From Synergistaceae bacterium (GTDB taxonomy: Bacteria > Synergistota > Synergistia > Synergistales > Thermovirgaceae), in assembly GCA_003446665.1 (NCBI GenBank), contig DMCT01000109.1, positions 1 through 21,768 on the forward strand: a DNA stretch of 21,768 nucleotides. Direction: 5' to 3'. The notes beneath the pieces are model-generated. The model was given only the letters and a program-made list of their open reading frames with translations, had not been told where the DNA came from and made no database searches. Below are positions 13,393 to 21,298 of the stretch, piece by piece; within the stretch, counting starts at the first letter, position 1, and each line of letters starts with the position of its first letter. The translations under genes and the position numbers were made by a program.

Positions 13393-14535
13393 TCATTCTT
13401 TGCGGTCTTTCCTCAGGCGAAGCACCGATGGAAAATCTATATCATTCCCGGGTACGCCACCGAGATTGAAAACCTGTTCCTCCCCTGCCATCCTGACATC
13501 GGTTTCAGTCAATTCGAGACGGACAGGCATTCCGTTGACCCTTTTCCTATCCTTTTTCCTCACCCCACCGGTCGGGAATCCCGTGGCAATTACGGTAATT
13601 TGTATCTTGTCCTCGTCCATTTCCGGGTCTACCACATGACCCCAAATGATTGTGGCTTCGGGGTCCGCCGCTTCGGTTATGATGTTGGCAGCCTCTTGTA
13701 TCTCATGAATGCCCAGGTTTGGGCTTCCAGTTACATTGAATAATATTCCCCTTGCTCCACCTATCGGGGAGTCCATGAGAGGACTGTTGATGGCCGCCTG
13801 TGCAGCTATGATCGCCCTGTCATCGCCGTTTCCTTCTCCAATACCCATTATGGCCGTTCCGGAATTCTGCATGACTGTCCTGACGTCCGCAAAATCTACG
13901 TTCACCATGCCGGGCCTTAGAATGAGGTCGGTCACCCCCTGGACTGCCTGCCGAAGGACTTCGTCGGCTAGCTTGAAGGCATCCGAAAGGGTCGTCCGGC
14001 GATCCGTGATTTCCAGGAGCTTGTCATTCGGAATAATGATCAAGGCGTCTACTTTTTCTTTCAGATGAGCTATTCCTTCTTCCGCTTGTGCGATTCTGCG
14101 CTTTCCTTCAAACGAAAAAGGACGGGTGGCTACGGCAACCACAAGAGCGTCCGTCTCCTTGGCGGCTTCGGCTATGACAGGGGATGCGCCAGTTCCCGTT
14201 CCGCCGCCCATTCCCGCCGTCAGGAAAATCATGTCCGCACCGTTCAGAATTTCCCTTAATTCATCTAATGATTCCTCGGCGGCGCGAAGACCAATTTCAG
14301 GATCCGCTCCCGCCCCCAGACCTTTTGTCAACTCACGTCCGAGAACAATCTTGATGTCCGCTTCGGAAAGGCTTAAATGCGCCACATCGGTATTGGCGGC
14401 AATGAATTCGACACCACGCACACCACTTCTGACGATGTGGTTAAGGGCGTTTCCGCCACCCCCCCCGACTCCCACAACCTTTATGATTTCGTGGAATTGC
14501 CTCTGGGCTCCATCTATTTCAAACATTTCAAACAT
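13393..14535 (-). CDS. ftsZ: Cell division protein FtsZ
   Basis: FtsZ, 380 residues, the tubulin-like GTPase that forms the cytokinetic ring. The nucleotide loop VGVGGGGGNALN is at 21-32, the tubulin signature GMGGGTGTG at 108-116, followed by PFSFEGKRR and the T7-loop segment NVDFADVRT. The conserved C-terminal peptide that binds FtsA is DFPSVLRLR, reached by a short linker of roughly 45 residues and followed by a basic tail (KDRKE). Start ATG 14535 has GGGGGGA about 6 nt upstream and lies 19 nt after the ftsA stop. The first six residues, MFEMFE, are encoded by a perfect tandem repeat of 9 nt. It follows ftsA as in classical dcw clusters. Confidence 0.99.
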   Translation of the reverse strand: MFEMFEIDGAQRQFHEIIKVVGVGGGGGNALNHIVRSGVRGVEFIAANTDVAHLSLSEADIKIVLGRELTKGLGAGADPEIGLRAAEESLDELREILNGADMIFLTAGMGGGTGTGASPVIAEAAKETDALVVAVATRPFSFEGKRRIAQAEEGIAHLKEKVDALIIIPNDKLLEITDRRTTLSDAFKLADEVLRQAVQGVTDLILRPGMVNVDFADVRTVMQNSGTAIMGIGEGNGDDRAIIAAQAAINSPLMDSPIGGARGILFNVTGSPNLGIHEIQEAANIITEAADPEATIIWGHVVDPEMDEDKIQITVIATGFPTGGVRKKDRKRVNGMPVRLELTETDVRMAGEEQVFNLGGVPGNDIDFPSVLRLRKDRKE

Positions 14536-14554
14536 TACTCTTCCCCCCGGCTTC

Positions 14555-15892
14555 TCAAAACAATTCTTTCAACGTTTTCTTGATAACATCGACAAGGTTT
14601 TTCACTGGAGCTGTGTAACCTTGTCCACTCCTGATCTTTTTTATTCTCTCGGCTGTTGGAGACTGAAAAAATTCCCTGTCTGGCGGTTTGGGCACCCCTT
14701 CCTTTCCTTGCGGGTCGAGATACCTGTATGGAAATTTTTCTTTCATCTGGATATATCGCAATATACCTGCCGCCGTGGTGAATTCCAGGCCATTTCGATC
14801 AGGTGGCATCGCATCGGCTGTAACCGGGTTCCCGGGTCTTACTGGAAATCCAATGATTTCGTTCAAATAATCAGACATTCCCTGGGTTTTGGCTACACCT
14901 CCAGATAAAACGATACGGGAGGGAAATCCACCTAGTATCGATTTTTCCAGTTCGGTCTTGAGTAAATCAAGCCATAATTCAGCAATCCTGGGGCGTACCA
15001 CCTCCAGAATCTCTCCTACGGTACAAAGGTAGGGTTCACCGTTTATGTCGAATTCGAGTTCGTCATCCCAGTTATCTTCGGGCTCGTTTAGCGGGATCAG
15101 GCGTTTTAGCATTTCGGATTTCGAGGGCGGAAGTTTCAGAACGTAGTTGAGATCGTTGGTTATGTGATCACCGCCGATGGGAAAGATGCCTGCGCAAAGA
15201 GGCATTCCTCTCTTTATGACCGCGTAGGAAGTAGTCCCGCCGCCTGAATCAACAGCAAGGGCTACCTTTTCCATATCTTCTTCCCGTAGAGAACCGAAAG
15301 CGGAAGCTATGCATTTGTGTACTATCCCTTCGACATGAAGCCCTGCTTTCTCCGCACATTGGACGGCTAAGCGGGCTTCTTTTTCGGAAACAGAAAGACA
15401 CGTCATGCTGACATCGAGACGCGCACCCTTTTGTCCGACGGGTTCAGCGGTGGTTTTTTCTCCGTTGATAATGTATTCCAGAGGGTAAGCGTGGATTATG
15501 ATGTCCCCCTCGCGCAGCGGGGCTTTGGAAAGTGCTTCTTCCATGGTTTTTCGGACATCTGAAAGGGTTATGGTGTCCTGGCTTTCGCCGAGATCCAGTG
15601 ATCCGTTGCAACGGAAACAAAATAGGGAGTTCAACCCAAGAGACAGATAAGCACTCTTTATATGAAGGCCTATCATACTCTCCGCATCGTCAAGAGCGTT
15701 TCGTATCGATTCGATTACTGCTTCCGGTTCCAGAATGATTCCTTTCCTGATTCCCCTTGTTCGGGCCTTCCCAACGCCTATGACGTGAAGTTCTTCATCC
15801 TGAGCCGGTTTTTCCGCAACCAGGACGGCTGTTTTCCTGGTCCCGATATCGAGGCCTGCGAAAAGTTCAGGGTCTTTTGATGTCTTCTTCAT
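14555..15892 (-). CDS. ftsA: Cell division protein FtsA
   Basis: FtsA, 445 residues, an actin-fold ATPase that tethers FtsZ to the membrane. Phosphate-1 motif GLDIGTRKTAVLV starts at 13; the 1C region follows (GIRKGIILEPEAVIESIRNAL); phosphate-2 is AVDSGGGTTSYAVI; the adenosine motif is IVLSGGVAKTQGMSDYL. The extreme C-terminus (PVKNLVDVIKKTLKELF, about 429-445) is the amphipathic membrane-targeting helix. Slightly longer than E. coli FtsA (420), mainly in a linker before that helix. It has the strongest ribosome site of the window, GGAGGAGGG (15899-15907), 6 nt from the ATG. The 49-nt gap behind ftsQ shows no convincing promoter. Confidence 0.98.
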   Translation of the reverse strand: MKKTSKDPELFAGLDIGTRKTAVLVAEKPAQDEELHVIGVGKARTRGIRKGIILEPEAVIESIRNALDDAESMIGLHIKSAYLSLGLNSLFCFRCNGSLDLGESQDTITLSDVRKTMEEALSKAPLREGDIIIHAYPLEYIINGEKTTAEPVGQKGARLDVSMTCLSVSEKEARLAVQCAEKAGLHVEGIVHKCIASAFGSLREEDMEKVALAVDSGGGTTSYAVIKRGMPLCAGIFPIGGDHITNDLNYVLKLPPSKSEMLKRLIPLNEPEDNWDDELEFDINGEPYLCTVGEILEVVRPRIAELWLDLLKTELEKSILGGFPSRIVLSGGVAKTQGMSDYLNEIIGFPVRPGNPVTADAMPPDRNGLEFTTAAGILRYIQMKEKFPYRYLDPQGKEGVPKPPDREFFQSPTAERIKKIRSGQGYTAPVKNLVDVIKKTLKELF

Positions 15893-15898
15893 TATTTA

Positions 15899-15907
15899 CC
15901 CTCCTCC
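15899..15907 (-). promoter_or_regulatory. Strong ribosome binding site of ftsA
   Basis: GGAGGAGGG, 6 nt upstream of the ftsA ATG, in a 49-nt spacer. Most upstream neighbours depend on overlap coupling, so this site allows ftsA to be initiated independently and at a high rate, fitting the higher protein demand for FtsA/FtsZ. Confidence 0.5.
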
Positions 15908-15941
15908 AGAAAGAGGAATAGGACTTGAGTTAGATTCAATG

Positions 15942-16739
15942 TCAGTTTTCTGTTCTTACGAGGATCTTTCCGGAATACGTCCCGTCGATATAAATCTCTC
16001 CGCTTTTTGAACCGGTTTGCATAATGATCTCCCGAATAGCCGGGAAAGTATATTCCCATTCTTCCGGAGAGGCAGGAACCAGTATTTTCACTGTGTTTGA
16101 ATCTTTTCGCATCATAAGTTCGAGTAACAGGGTCCCACCGTTCTGCAGAATCATAATGGAATTTATGTCGTCATAAAAGCCGAGCGATTGCAAGGATTCC
16201 TTCCACATTTTCAATTTTTCGACAGGAGCGCGCGACACCAGTACGCTACTTTTAGTCATCCTTTGCGATGATCCTGACACAAGATCATACATTGTTTCAT
16301 TCCAAACAAGAATAGGGCCCTCCCGAGGTTCCTGGTGCAAAATTACGCTATTCATCTCATGATGCACGGACCAGACTCTGCCATCCAGAGAAAGGTACCA
16401 CTCGCTTCCATTCCAGAATACCATGAACCAGGGAGTCAATGGAGTGACTTTCAGCCTGAAATATCCCCATCCGGCAAGCTCGAGGCGGGCCGATACGGGA
16501 ACCTGTTCCATTATGTTTTTTGTCAGTTCCCGGCGATGAAACAAAAGGAGAGGCCAGAGGCGTTTATCTCTTTTCGGGATCTGATCCCACACCTTTTTAT
16601 TGGAGATTATAGCCTGTGGCTGCACTTCGATGCCTTTAAGCCTGAAAAGCTGGAAGCGCTCTTCAAGCCTGAACAGACTACCTGTGAGCACGGCGACCAA
16701 CAGGAGGCCAATCAAAAATTTCTTGATCATTTTCCCCAT
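15942..16739 (-). CDS. ftsQ: Cell division protein FtsQ/DivIB
   Basis: 265 residues, a divergent FtsQ/DivIB, the bitopic divisome protein linking early and late components. A short basic cytoplasmic start (MGKMIKK) leads into one transmembrane helix at about 5-23, then a POTRA-like domain (LFRLKGIEVQPQAIISNKKVWDQI through VPVSARLELAGWGYFRLKVTPLTPWFMVFW) and the beta domain beginning at WYLSLDGRVWSV. Sequence similarity is low, as usual for FtsQ; the call rests on topology, the POTRA pattern and position between murB and ftsA. Start ATG 16739 overlaps murB by 13 nt; ATG 16730 (ATGA overlap of 4 nt) is equally credible. The upstream in-frame ATG at 16808 would lie well inside murB. Confidence 0.88.
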   Translation of the reverse strand: MGKMIKKFLIGLLLVAVLTGSLFRLEERFQLFRLKGIEVQPQAIISNKKVWDQIPKRDKRLWPLLLFHRRELTKNIMEQVPVSARLELAGWGYFRLKVTPLTPWFMVFWNGSEWYLSLDGRVWSVHHEMNSVILHQEPREGPILVWNETMYDLVSGSSQRMTKSSVLVSRAPVEKLKMWKESLQSLGFYDDINSIMILQNGGTLLLELMMRKDSNTVKILVPASPEEWEYTFPAIREIIMQTGSKSGEIYIDGTYSGKILVRTEN

Positions 16740-17647
16740 GGTCCGCCGAGAAGTCGTATTTCCAGTTCGAGCCACACTCCCGAAGATTCGTAAACCCTGC
16801 GCCGGCATTCTTCGATGACTGCATAAACGTCGCGAGCGCTCGCGTCCTTCTCCACCTCCAGAAAATTAGCATGAATTTCGGAGACCTTGACGCCGCCAAG
16901 CCGTAATCCTTTGCAACCTGCCAGGTCAAGAAGCCTGCCGGCACTGATTCTTCCATCGGGATTCTTGAAGACGCAACCCGCTGTTTTCGTCGAACGTGGT
17001 TGCATACTTCGTTTTTTCTGGAAACTCTTGATGGCGGACCGAACTTGTTCAGCATTTGCGGTTCTCAGGTTCAAGCAACATCGTGTTATTATTCTTCGGT
17101 CCAGAGAAAGGCTACACTTGCGGTAGGAGAAGCTTATTTCCTTTTTTAACCAGGTCCGGGAGTTCCCGCCTGGTTCTATGGTTTCGACCCACTCGAGGAC
17201 GTCGCAAAGACCTTTCCCGTCAGCCCCCGCGTTTCCAGCCAAGGCGCCTCCGATGGTACCGGGTATACCAGATGCGAACTCGAGACCCGACCACGCCGAC
17301 TGCATTGATAATTGCAGGATTTTAGACAGATGTACGCCACTCTCGGCGATGATGCGAACCTCTTCCTTTTGTATCTCCCATTTCAGTTTGTGAAGTCCGA
17401 TAGAAGAAACTACAATCCCGTCAAGTCCTTCATCGTGTACAAGTAAATTTGTACCACCGCCGATTACCCAAAGAGGGACATCTTCTGCGTTAGCGAATTC
17501 CGAAACCTTTTTAAGGTCTGCCATGTTCCGTGCCGACAGAAAAACCCTGGCTGGACCTCCTATTCCCAGGGAAGTTTTCCCTGCCAGAGGAACATCACGT
17601 AAAAGATGTGAATCGATTATCCTTTCAAGTCTCGAGAGCCACTGCAT
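16727..17647 (-). CDS. murB: UDP-N-acetylenolpyruvoylglucosamine reductase MurB
   Basis: MurB, 306 residues, the FAD/NADPH enzyme that reduces enolpyruvyl-UDP-GlcNAc to UDP-MurNAc in the cytoplasm. Motifs: TSLGIGGPA (25-33), VIGGGTNLLV (61-70), GLEFASGIPGTIGGALAGNAGA (121-142), SFSYRKCS (172-179), TAGCVFKNP (222-230), and C-terminal LELEIRLLG with the conserved Glu. Lack of the inserted Tyr loop of the E. coli enzyme makes it type II. Cys225 stands where the proton-donating Ser normally is (AGSxFKNP). Cys can substitute chemically, so activity is still expected. Start ATG 17647 overlaps murC by 23 nt and has no evident Shine-Dalgarno, suggesting coupling to murC translation. Confidence 0.97.
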   Translation of the reverse strand: MQWLSRLERIIDSHLLRDVPLAGKTSLGIGGPARVFLSARNMADLKKVSEFANAEDVPLWVIGGGTNLLVHDEGLDGIVVSSIGLHKLKWEIQKEEVRIIAESGVHLSKILQLSMQSAWSGLEFASGIPGTIGGALAGNAGADGKGLCDVLEWVETIEPGGNSRTWLKKEISFSYRKCSLSLDRRIITRCCLNLRTANAEQVRSAIKSFQKKRSMQPRSTKTAGCVFKNPDGRISAGRLLDLAGCKGLRLGGVKVSEIHANFLEVEKDASARDVYAVIEECRRRVYESSGVWLELEIRLLGGPWGK

Positions 17648-19064
17648 TTGTAGGCAAACCGGTTTTTTGAAGCTGCTGTATTACCTTCTCGCCGACGGTA
17701 AAAACGTCTCCAGCGCCAATGGTGGTGATCACGTCGCCGTCTTTTATAAATTCGCAAACCTGAGCGACAACTTCGTCCGATCCTGAGCAGAGCCTGAAAT
17801 TACGTAGTCCTTTCTGATTCATGAGGTCGCCGATCAGGTTCGAGTCGATTCCCTCGATAGGCATTTCGTCCGCAGGGTAGATCGGCATGAGGAATATTTC
17901 GTCGGCCAGGGTGAGGACATCCGCGAATTCCCTGTACATGGCTGCAGTCCTGGTAAATCGGTGGGGCTGGAATACGGTCATAAGTCTTCTGCCGGGGAAC
18001 ATTTTCCTCAGGGCTGTAAGCGTGGCAGCCACTTCTTTCGGGTGATGCCCATAATCATCGAATACGTCGATATTCGAGATTTTGCCCATGTGCTGCATTC
18101 GTCGTTTCGCACCCCTGAAAGTCTGAAGGGCTTCTGCTGTCTTTTCAAAAGGGATAAAAAAGCAGGAGGCAACAACACAGGCGGCAAGGGCATTCAGTAC
18201 GTTGTGGTCACCGGAAACCTGCAGTGTAACAGGACCAATTTCACGGCCTCGGTGCAAGACCTTGAAGTTTATGCCCCCCCCCGGTTTATGAACCACTTCG
18301 TGGGCTCCCCAGTCCCATGAACTGCCCCAACCATAGGTGATCACTTCACCCTTGATGCCTTTTTCGAGTAGCGCGGTCAAACCTTTGTCTTCGCCACACA
18401 CGATAGCCTTTCCGCCTTTTGCCCTGTTGTCCAGGAAACGCTCGTAAGCACTCAGGACAGAGTGAAGTGACGGATAATAATCCACGTGATCCCAGTCCGC
18501 ATTGGTTACTACGGCAACGTGGGATTTGAATAGTTCGAAGGAACCGTCGCTTTCGTCCAGTTCCGCTATCATATGTTGTCCCCTACCGAGTTTTGCGTTG
18601 CCTCCGATGTCGCAAAGCTCTCCGCCTATCGCGACCGTCGGTTCCAGCCCAACGCTTTCGAAAACGCATCCCACCATGGAGGACGTAGTCGTTTTTCCGT
18701 GAGTACCGGAAATACCTATGCCGATGCGCCGGTTGAAAATCCAGCTTAAAACTTCGGCCCGCTTGAATACCGGGACGCCGTTTTTCATTGCGAAAAGAAT
18801 TTCGGCATTCCCTGAAGGTATGGCACTGCTGCATACGAGAGCGTCCGGATGGAACTCCTCGATATGTTCCCGGCTGTGTCCAATCCGGAACTGAATCCCG
18901 GCAGTGTTCAGCTTGTCTATATAACAACTGTGGGCAACATCACAACCGCTTACATCAAACCCCATTTGCCTGAGCAAAAGAGCCAGACCGCTCATTCCTG
19001 CCCCGCCGATGCCCATCAGATGTATTTTTTTGAATCGGTCGAAATCACAAGCCGGTTGATTCAA
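17625..19064 (-). CDS. murC: UDP-N-acetylmuramate--L-alanine ligase MurC
   Basis: MurC, 479 residues. It adds L-alanine to UDP-MurNAc with ATP. N-terminal UDP-sugar Rossmann motif HLMGIGGAGMSGLA (about 15-28), ATP-binding SGTHGKTTTSSMV (about 119-131), ELDESDGSF, NADWDHVDYY, SGDHNVLNALAA, and the MurC-specific DDYGHHPKEV plus FQPHRFTRT in the C-terminal domain. Start: ATG 19073 touches the AAAGGAG ribosome site directly (19074-19080), which is not workable. TTG 19064 lies 9 nt from it and is preferred; TTG 19070 is a third option. With TTG 19064 it overlaps murG by 20 nt. The gene sits before murB as in dcw clusters of Bacillota and related phyla. Confidence 0.97.
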   Translation of the reverse strand: MNQPACDFDRFKKIHLMGIGGAGMSGLALLLRQMGFDVSGCDVAHSCYIDKLNTAGIQFRIGHSREHIEEFHPDALVCSSAIPSGNAEILFAMKNGVPVFKRAEVLSWIFNRRIGIGISGTHGKTTTSSMVGCVFESVGLEPTVAIGGELCDIGGNAKLGRGQHMIAELDESDGSFELFKSHVAVVTNADWDHVDYYPSLHSVLSAYERFLDNRAKGGKAIVCGEDKGLTALLEKGIKGEVITYGWGSSWDWGAHEVVHKPGGGINFKVLHRGREIGPVTLQVSGDHNVLNALAACVVASCFFIPFEKTAEALQTFRGAKRRMQHMGKISNIDVFDDYGHHPKEVAATLTALRKMFPGRRLMTVFQPHRFTRTAAMYREFADVLTLADEIFLMPIYPADEMPIEGIDSNLIGDLMNQKGLRNFRLCSGSDEVVAQVCEFIKDGDVITTIGAGDVFTVGEKVIQQLQKTGLPTNAVALET

Positions 19065-20166
19065 CGGCAACATCTCCTTTCGGAAAAACTACGTCCCAAA
19101 TAGCCGCCCCTGTGCGTTCCGTTTCGTGAGCCGCTGCAACCGATTTCTTTCGGCGCTCCAGGGATGGCAGTTTTTGAAGACGGGCAGCCAGTTTTTCGAG
19201 GCTTTCACTGTCTTCTTCCCATGTGAGTCCATAACCCATCCCGGCAAAGACTCTGGCGTTTTCGGTTTGGTGATCGTCTGACGCATCCTTCCAGGGAACA
19301 ATGATGGAAGGAATTCCATACAAAGCCAGTTCAGCCAGTGTTGAAGCTCCACCCCTGGAAATTGCACAGTCCGCCAATGAATATAACGGGCCCATGTCCC
19401 ACATTCTTGAAACGATTATTACATTTCCTCTTCTTACCGTTTCTTCTCGTGCACTTGCCACAAGGAAAGTCCACCCACTGAACTGTTCGAGTTCCGCGAG
19501 CCTGCTTGCCAGGACGTTTATGGTAGCGCTTGCGAGTGATCCGCCTAAAACCAGTACTATAGGACCCGCTGGAGGCTTGTCTTTACAGTTGAGTTTAAGC
19601 CAAGCATCCTCAGGGGGCAAATACCGGAAATTTCTTACGGGGATTCCGGTGTAGTGCACATTTTGCCCCTCGATTTTCCGGCACGTCTTCCATCCACACA
19701 GAACGGGCACTCCCCAGGATGCCGCAAGCCTTGTTACCTTTCCAGCAACGGCGTTTTGTTCGTGGACAAACGACCTGATACCTGAAAACCTTGCTGCGAA
19801 AAGAGCGGGTAACGAAACATATCCTCCGAAAAGAAGGCACGCATCAGGCTTCCAGGTCAAAAAATCCCTCATGCAGGTAAAGGTCGAAAGAAAAAGCCCC
19901 GATGATCGCATGGTCCGGCGAAATATGTTACCCGAAAGAGGAGAACCGTCAATAGGAAGGACTTTGGAGGGAATTCCGTTTGACCGGAATATTTCCCTTT
20001 CCAGGGGCCGAGATCCGCAGTAAAAGCGTATTTCAGTTTCGGGATGATGTTCATATATCCACTCCGCGAAAGCGATGGCCGGTACAACATGTCCACCTGT
20101 CCCGCCTGCTACTATAGCTATTTTCATCCCGGTGGTTTCTTCAAGCGGGGTCTTCTTTTGTCCCAT
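19045..20166 (-). CDS. murG: Undecaprenyldiphospho-muramoylpentapeptide beta-N-acetylglucosaminyltransferase MurG
   Basis: MurG, 373 residues, a peripheral inner-membrane GT-B transferase that converts lipid I to lipid II. Motifs: IAIVAGGTGGHVVPA (17-31), FGGYVSLPALFAA, FVHEQNAVAGKVTRLAA, GGSLASATIN (usually GGSQGA-N), and the UDP-GlcNAc site SRGGASTLAELALYGIPSIIVP followed by DDHQTENAR. The start ATG 20166 is supported by AAGGAG (20175-20180) at 8 nt. This makes the gene overlap ftsW by 26 nt and gives a 13-residue leader before MKIAIVAGGTGGH. The inner ATG 20127 has no usable ribosome site. Directly downstream of ftsW, whose product polymerises the lipid II made here. Confidence 0.97.
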   Translation of the reverse strand: MGQKKTPLEETTGMKIAIVAGGTGGHVVPAIAFAEWIYEHHPETEIRFYCGSRPLEREIFRSNGIPSKVLPIDGSPLSGNIFRRTMRSSGLFLSTFTCMRDFLTWKPDACLLFGGYVSLPALFAARFSGIRSFVHEQNAVAGKVTRLAASWGVPVLCGWKTCRKIEGQNVHYTGIPVRNFRYLPPEDAWLKLNCKDKPPAGPIVLVLGGSLASATINVLASRLAELEQFSGWTFLVASAREETVRRGNVIIVSRMWDMGPLYSLADCAISRGGASTLAELALYGIPSIIVPWKDASDDHQTENARVFAGMGYGLTWEEDSESLEKLAARLQKLPSLERRKKSVAAAHETERTGAAIWDVVFPKGDVAVESTGL

Positions 20167-21298
20167 CCTTGATGCTCCTTAAAATTATGCCCGTCTTTGC
20201 CCACAATGTTACCAGGGCACTTCCACCGTAGCTTAGAAAAGGAAGCGGAATTCCTGTCAGGGGCAACAGTTTCATTACCCCTCCAAGGTTTATGAAAAGG
20301 GTCAGAGCAATGGAAAGGGTTCCGCCCCACAAAAGTGTTCCCGCAAATGTTCCACGCAACCTGCAGTAAGCCATCATCAAAAGGAAAAACCAAAGAAAGA
20401 ACAGACCAAGGACAGTCGCTGTTCCAATGAACCCCAATTCTTCTCCGATAGCAGCGAATATGAAATCAGTATGAACCGCAGGAAGGTATTTCAGTTTCTG
20501 CAAGCCCTGCCCCAGACCTACTCCCCAGAGATCGCCATTGGCAAAAGCTATGAACCCCTGGATGATCTGGAATCCGTTTCCAAGGGGATCCTCCCAGGGA
20601 TCGAGAAAGGCCATGATTCTTCGCATCCGATAGGCGCTTGTCACAAGCAGTGGTAAAAAGACTGTTAGGGCTAGGACTAGTCCGAAAAAAAGCGGGTATT
20701 TCCAGCCGTACAGCTCTACGTAAAGCCCCATGAGAAACGCGAAAAGAAGAACGGCACCGCCAAAGTCCGGTTGCAGCGCAAAAGGCCAGGAAGAAATGAA
20801 AAAGATAAGAAGAATCCGGGAAAAAGCATGTAAAGGCGAAAGCCCGGGGGCATGCAGCTTTTTGGCTCCATGCAGTATGACCGCCAAAAAAAGAAATTCC
20901 GATGCCTGAATGGAAACGGGACCCACGCTGAGCCATCGCGTAGCCCCTCCCGCCGCATTGAAAAATCCGGGTACGAGGGTCATAATCATCATACCCACCG
21001 CAAAGATCCACAGGATACCCGAAAGACGTTTCCATATCCTGATCGGAATACAGTAGCATGCCACCATGGATGCCAACCCGAGAAGAAGCCACTTTATCTG
21101 CCTTATGCCGTAAACGAAAGGAACATCCCATCTTGAAACGGAAAGGTTTGTCGTTACGGAGGTAATCATTACGATACCAAGGGCACTCAAGAGAAGGGGG
21201 ATGAGCCAAAGGAAGAAAGTGGAACCATTTCCTCTTTCGGGCATTCCCTCTTCAGCGACAAGGTCTTCTTTCGCCAGGCTGCTTTCCGGCTGCTTCAT
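20141..21298 (-). CDS. ftsW: Peptidoglycan glycosyltransferase FtsW (SEDS family)
   Basis: FtsW, 385 residues, polytopic SEDS polymerase of septal peptidoglycan. A charged cytoplasmic N-terminus of about 27 residues precedes about ten hydrophobic segments (first at about 28-47). Motifs: GGATRWLSVGPVSIQASEFL (117-136), LQPDFGGAVLL (175-185), MRRIMAFLDPWEDPLGNGFQIIQ, GLGQGLQKLKYLPAVHTDFIFAAIGEELG (261-289) and the C-terminal TGIPLPFLSYGGSAL. Asp278 in HTDFIF aligns with the essential Asp of SEDS enzymes. FtsW rather than RodA is chosen from its place between murD and murG. Start ATG 21298 overlaps the murD stop (ATGA) with GGAGG (21305-21309) 6 nt upstream. A partner class B PBP (FtsI) is not in the window. 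Confidence 0.97.
   Translation of the reverse strand: MKQPESSLAKEDLVAEEGMPERGNGSTFFLWLIPLLLSALGIVMITSVTTNLSVSRWDVPFVYGIRQIKWLLLGLASMVACYCIPIRIWKRLSGILWIFAVGMMIMTLVPGFFNAAGGATRWLSVGPVSIQASEFLFLAVILHGAKKLHAPGLSPLHAFSRILLIFFISSWPFALQPDFGGAVLLFAFLMGLYVELYGWKYPLFFGLVLALTVFLPLLVTSAYRMRRIMAFLDPWEDPLGNGFQIIQGFIAFANGDLWGVGLGQGLQKLKYLPAVHTDFIFAAIGEELGFIGTATVLGLFFLWFFLLMMAYCRLRGTFAGTLLWGGTLSIALTLFINLGGVMKLLPLTGIPLPFLSYGGSALVTLWAKTGIILRSIKDGTKEDPA
20175..20180 (-). promoter_or_regulatory. Ribosome binding site deciding the murG start
   Basis: AAGGAG within the last codons of ftsW lies 8 nt before ATG 20166. It supports the longer MurG with a 26-nt overlap rather than a start at ATG 20127, which would leave a 13-nt gap. 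Confidence 0.55.

Noticed and set aside
14126..14908. A 260-codon open frame on the plus strand opposite ftsZ/ftsA
   Set aside because: It lies antisense to two strongly conserved genes, its product is Pro/Ser/Arg-rich without any domain, and no ribosome site precedes it. It is a shadow of the ftsZ coding pattern.
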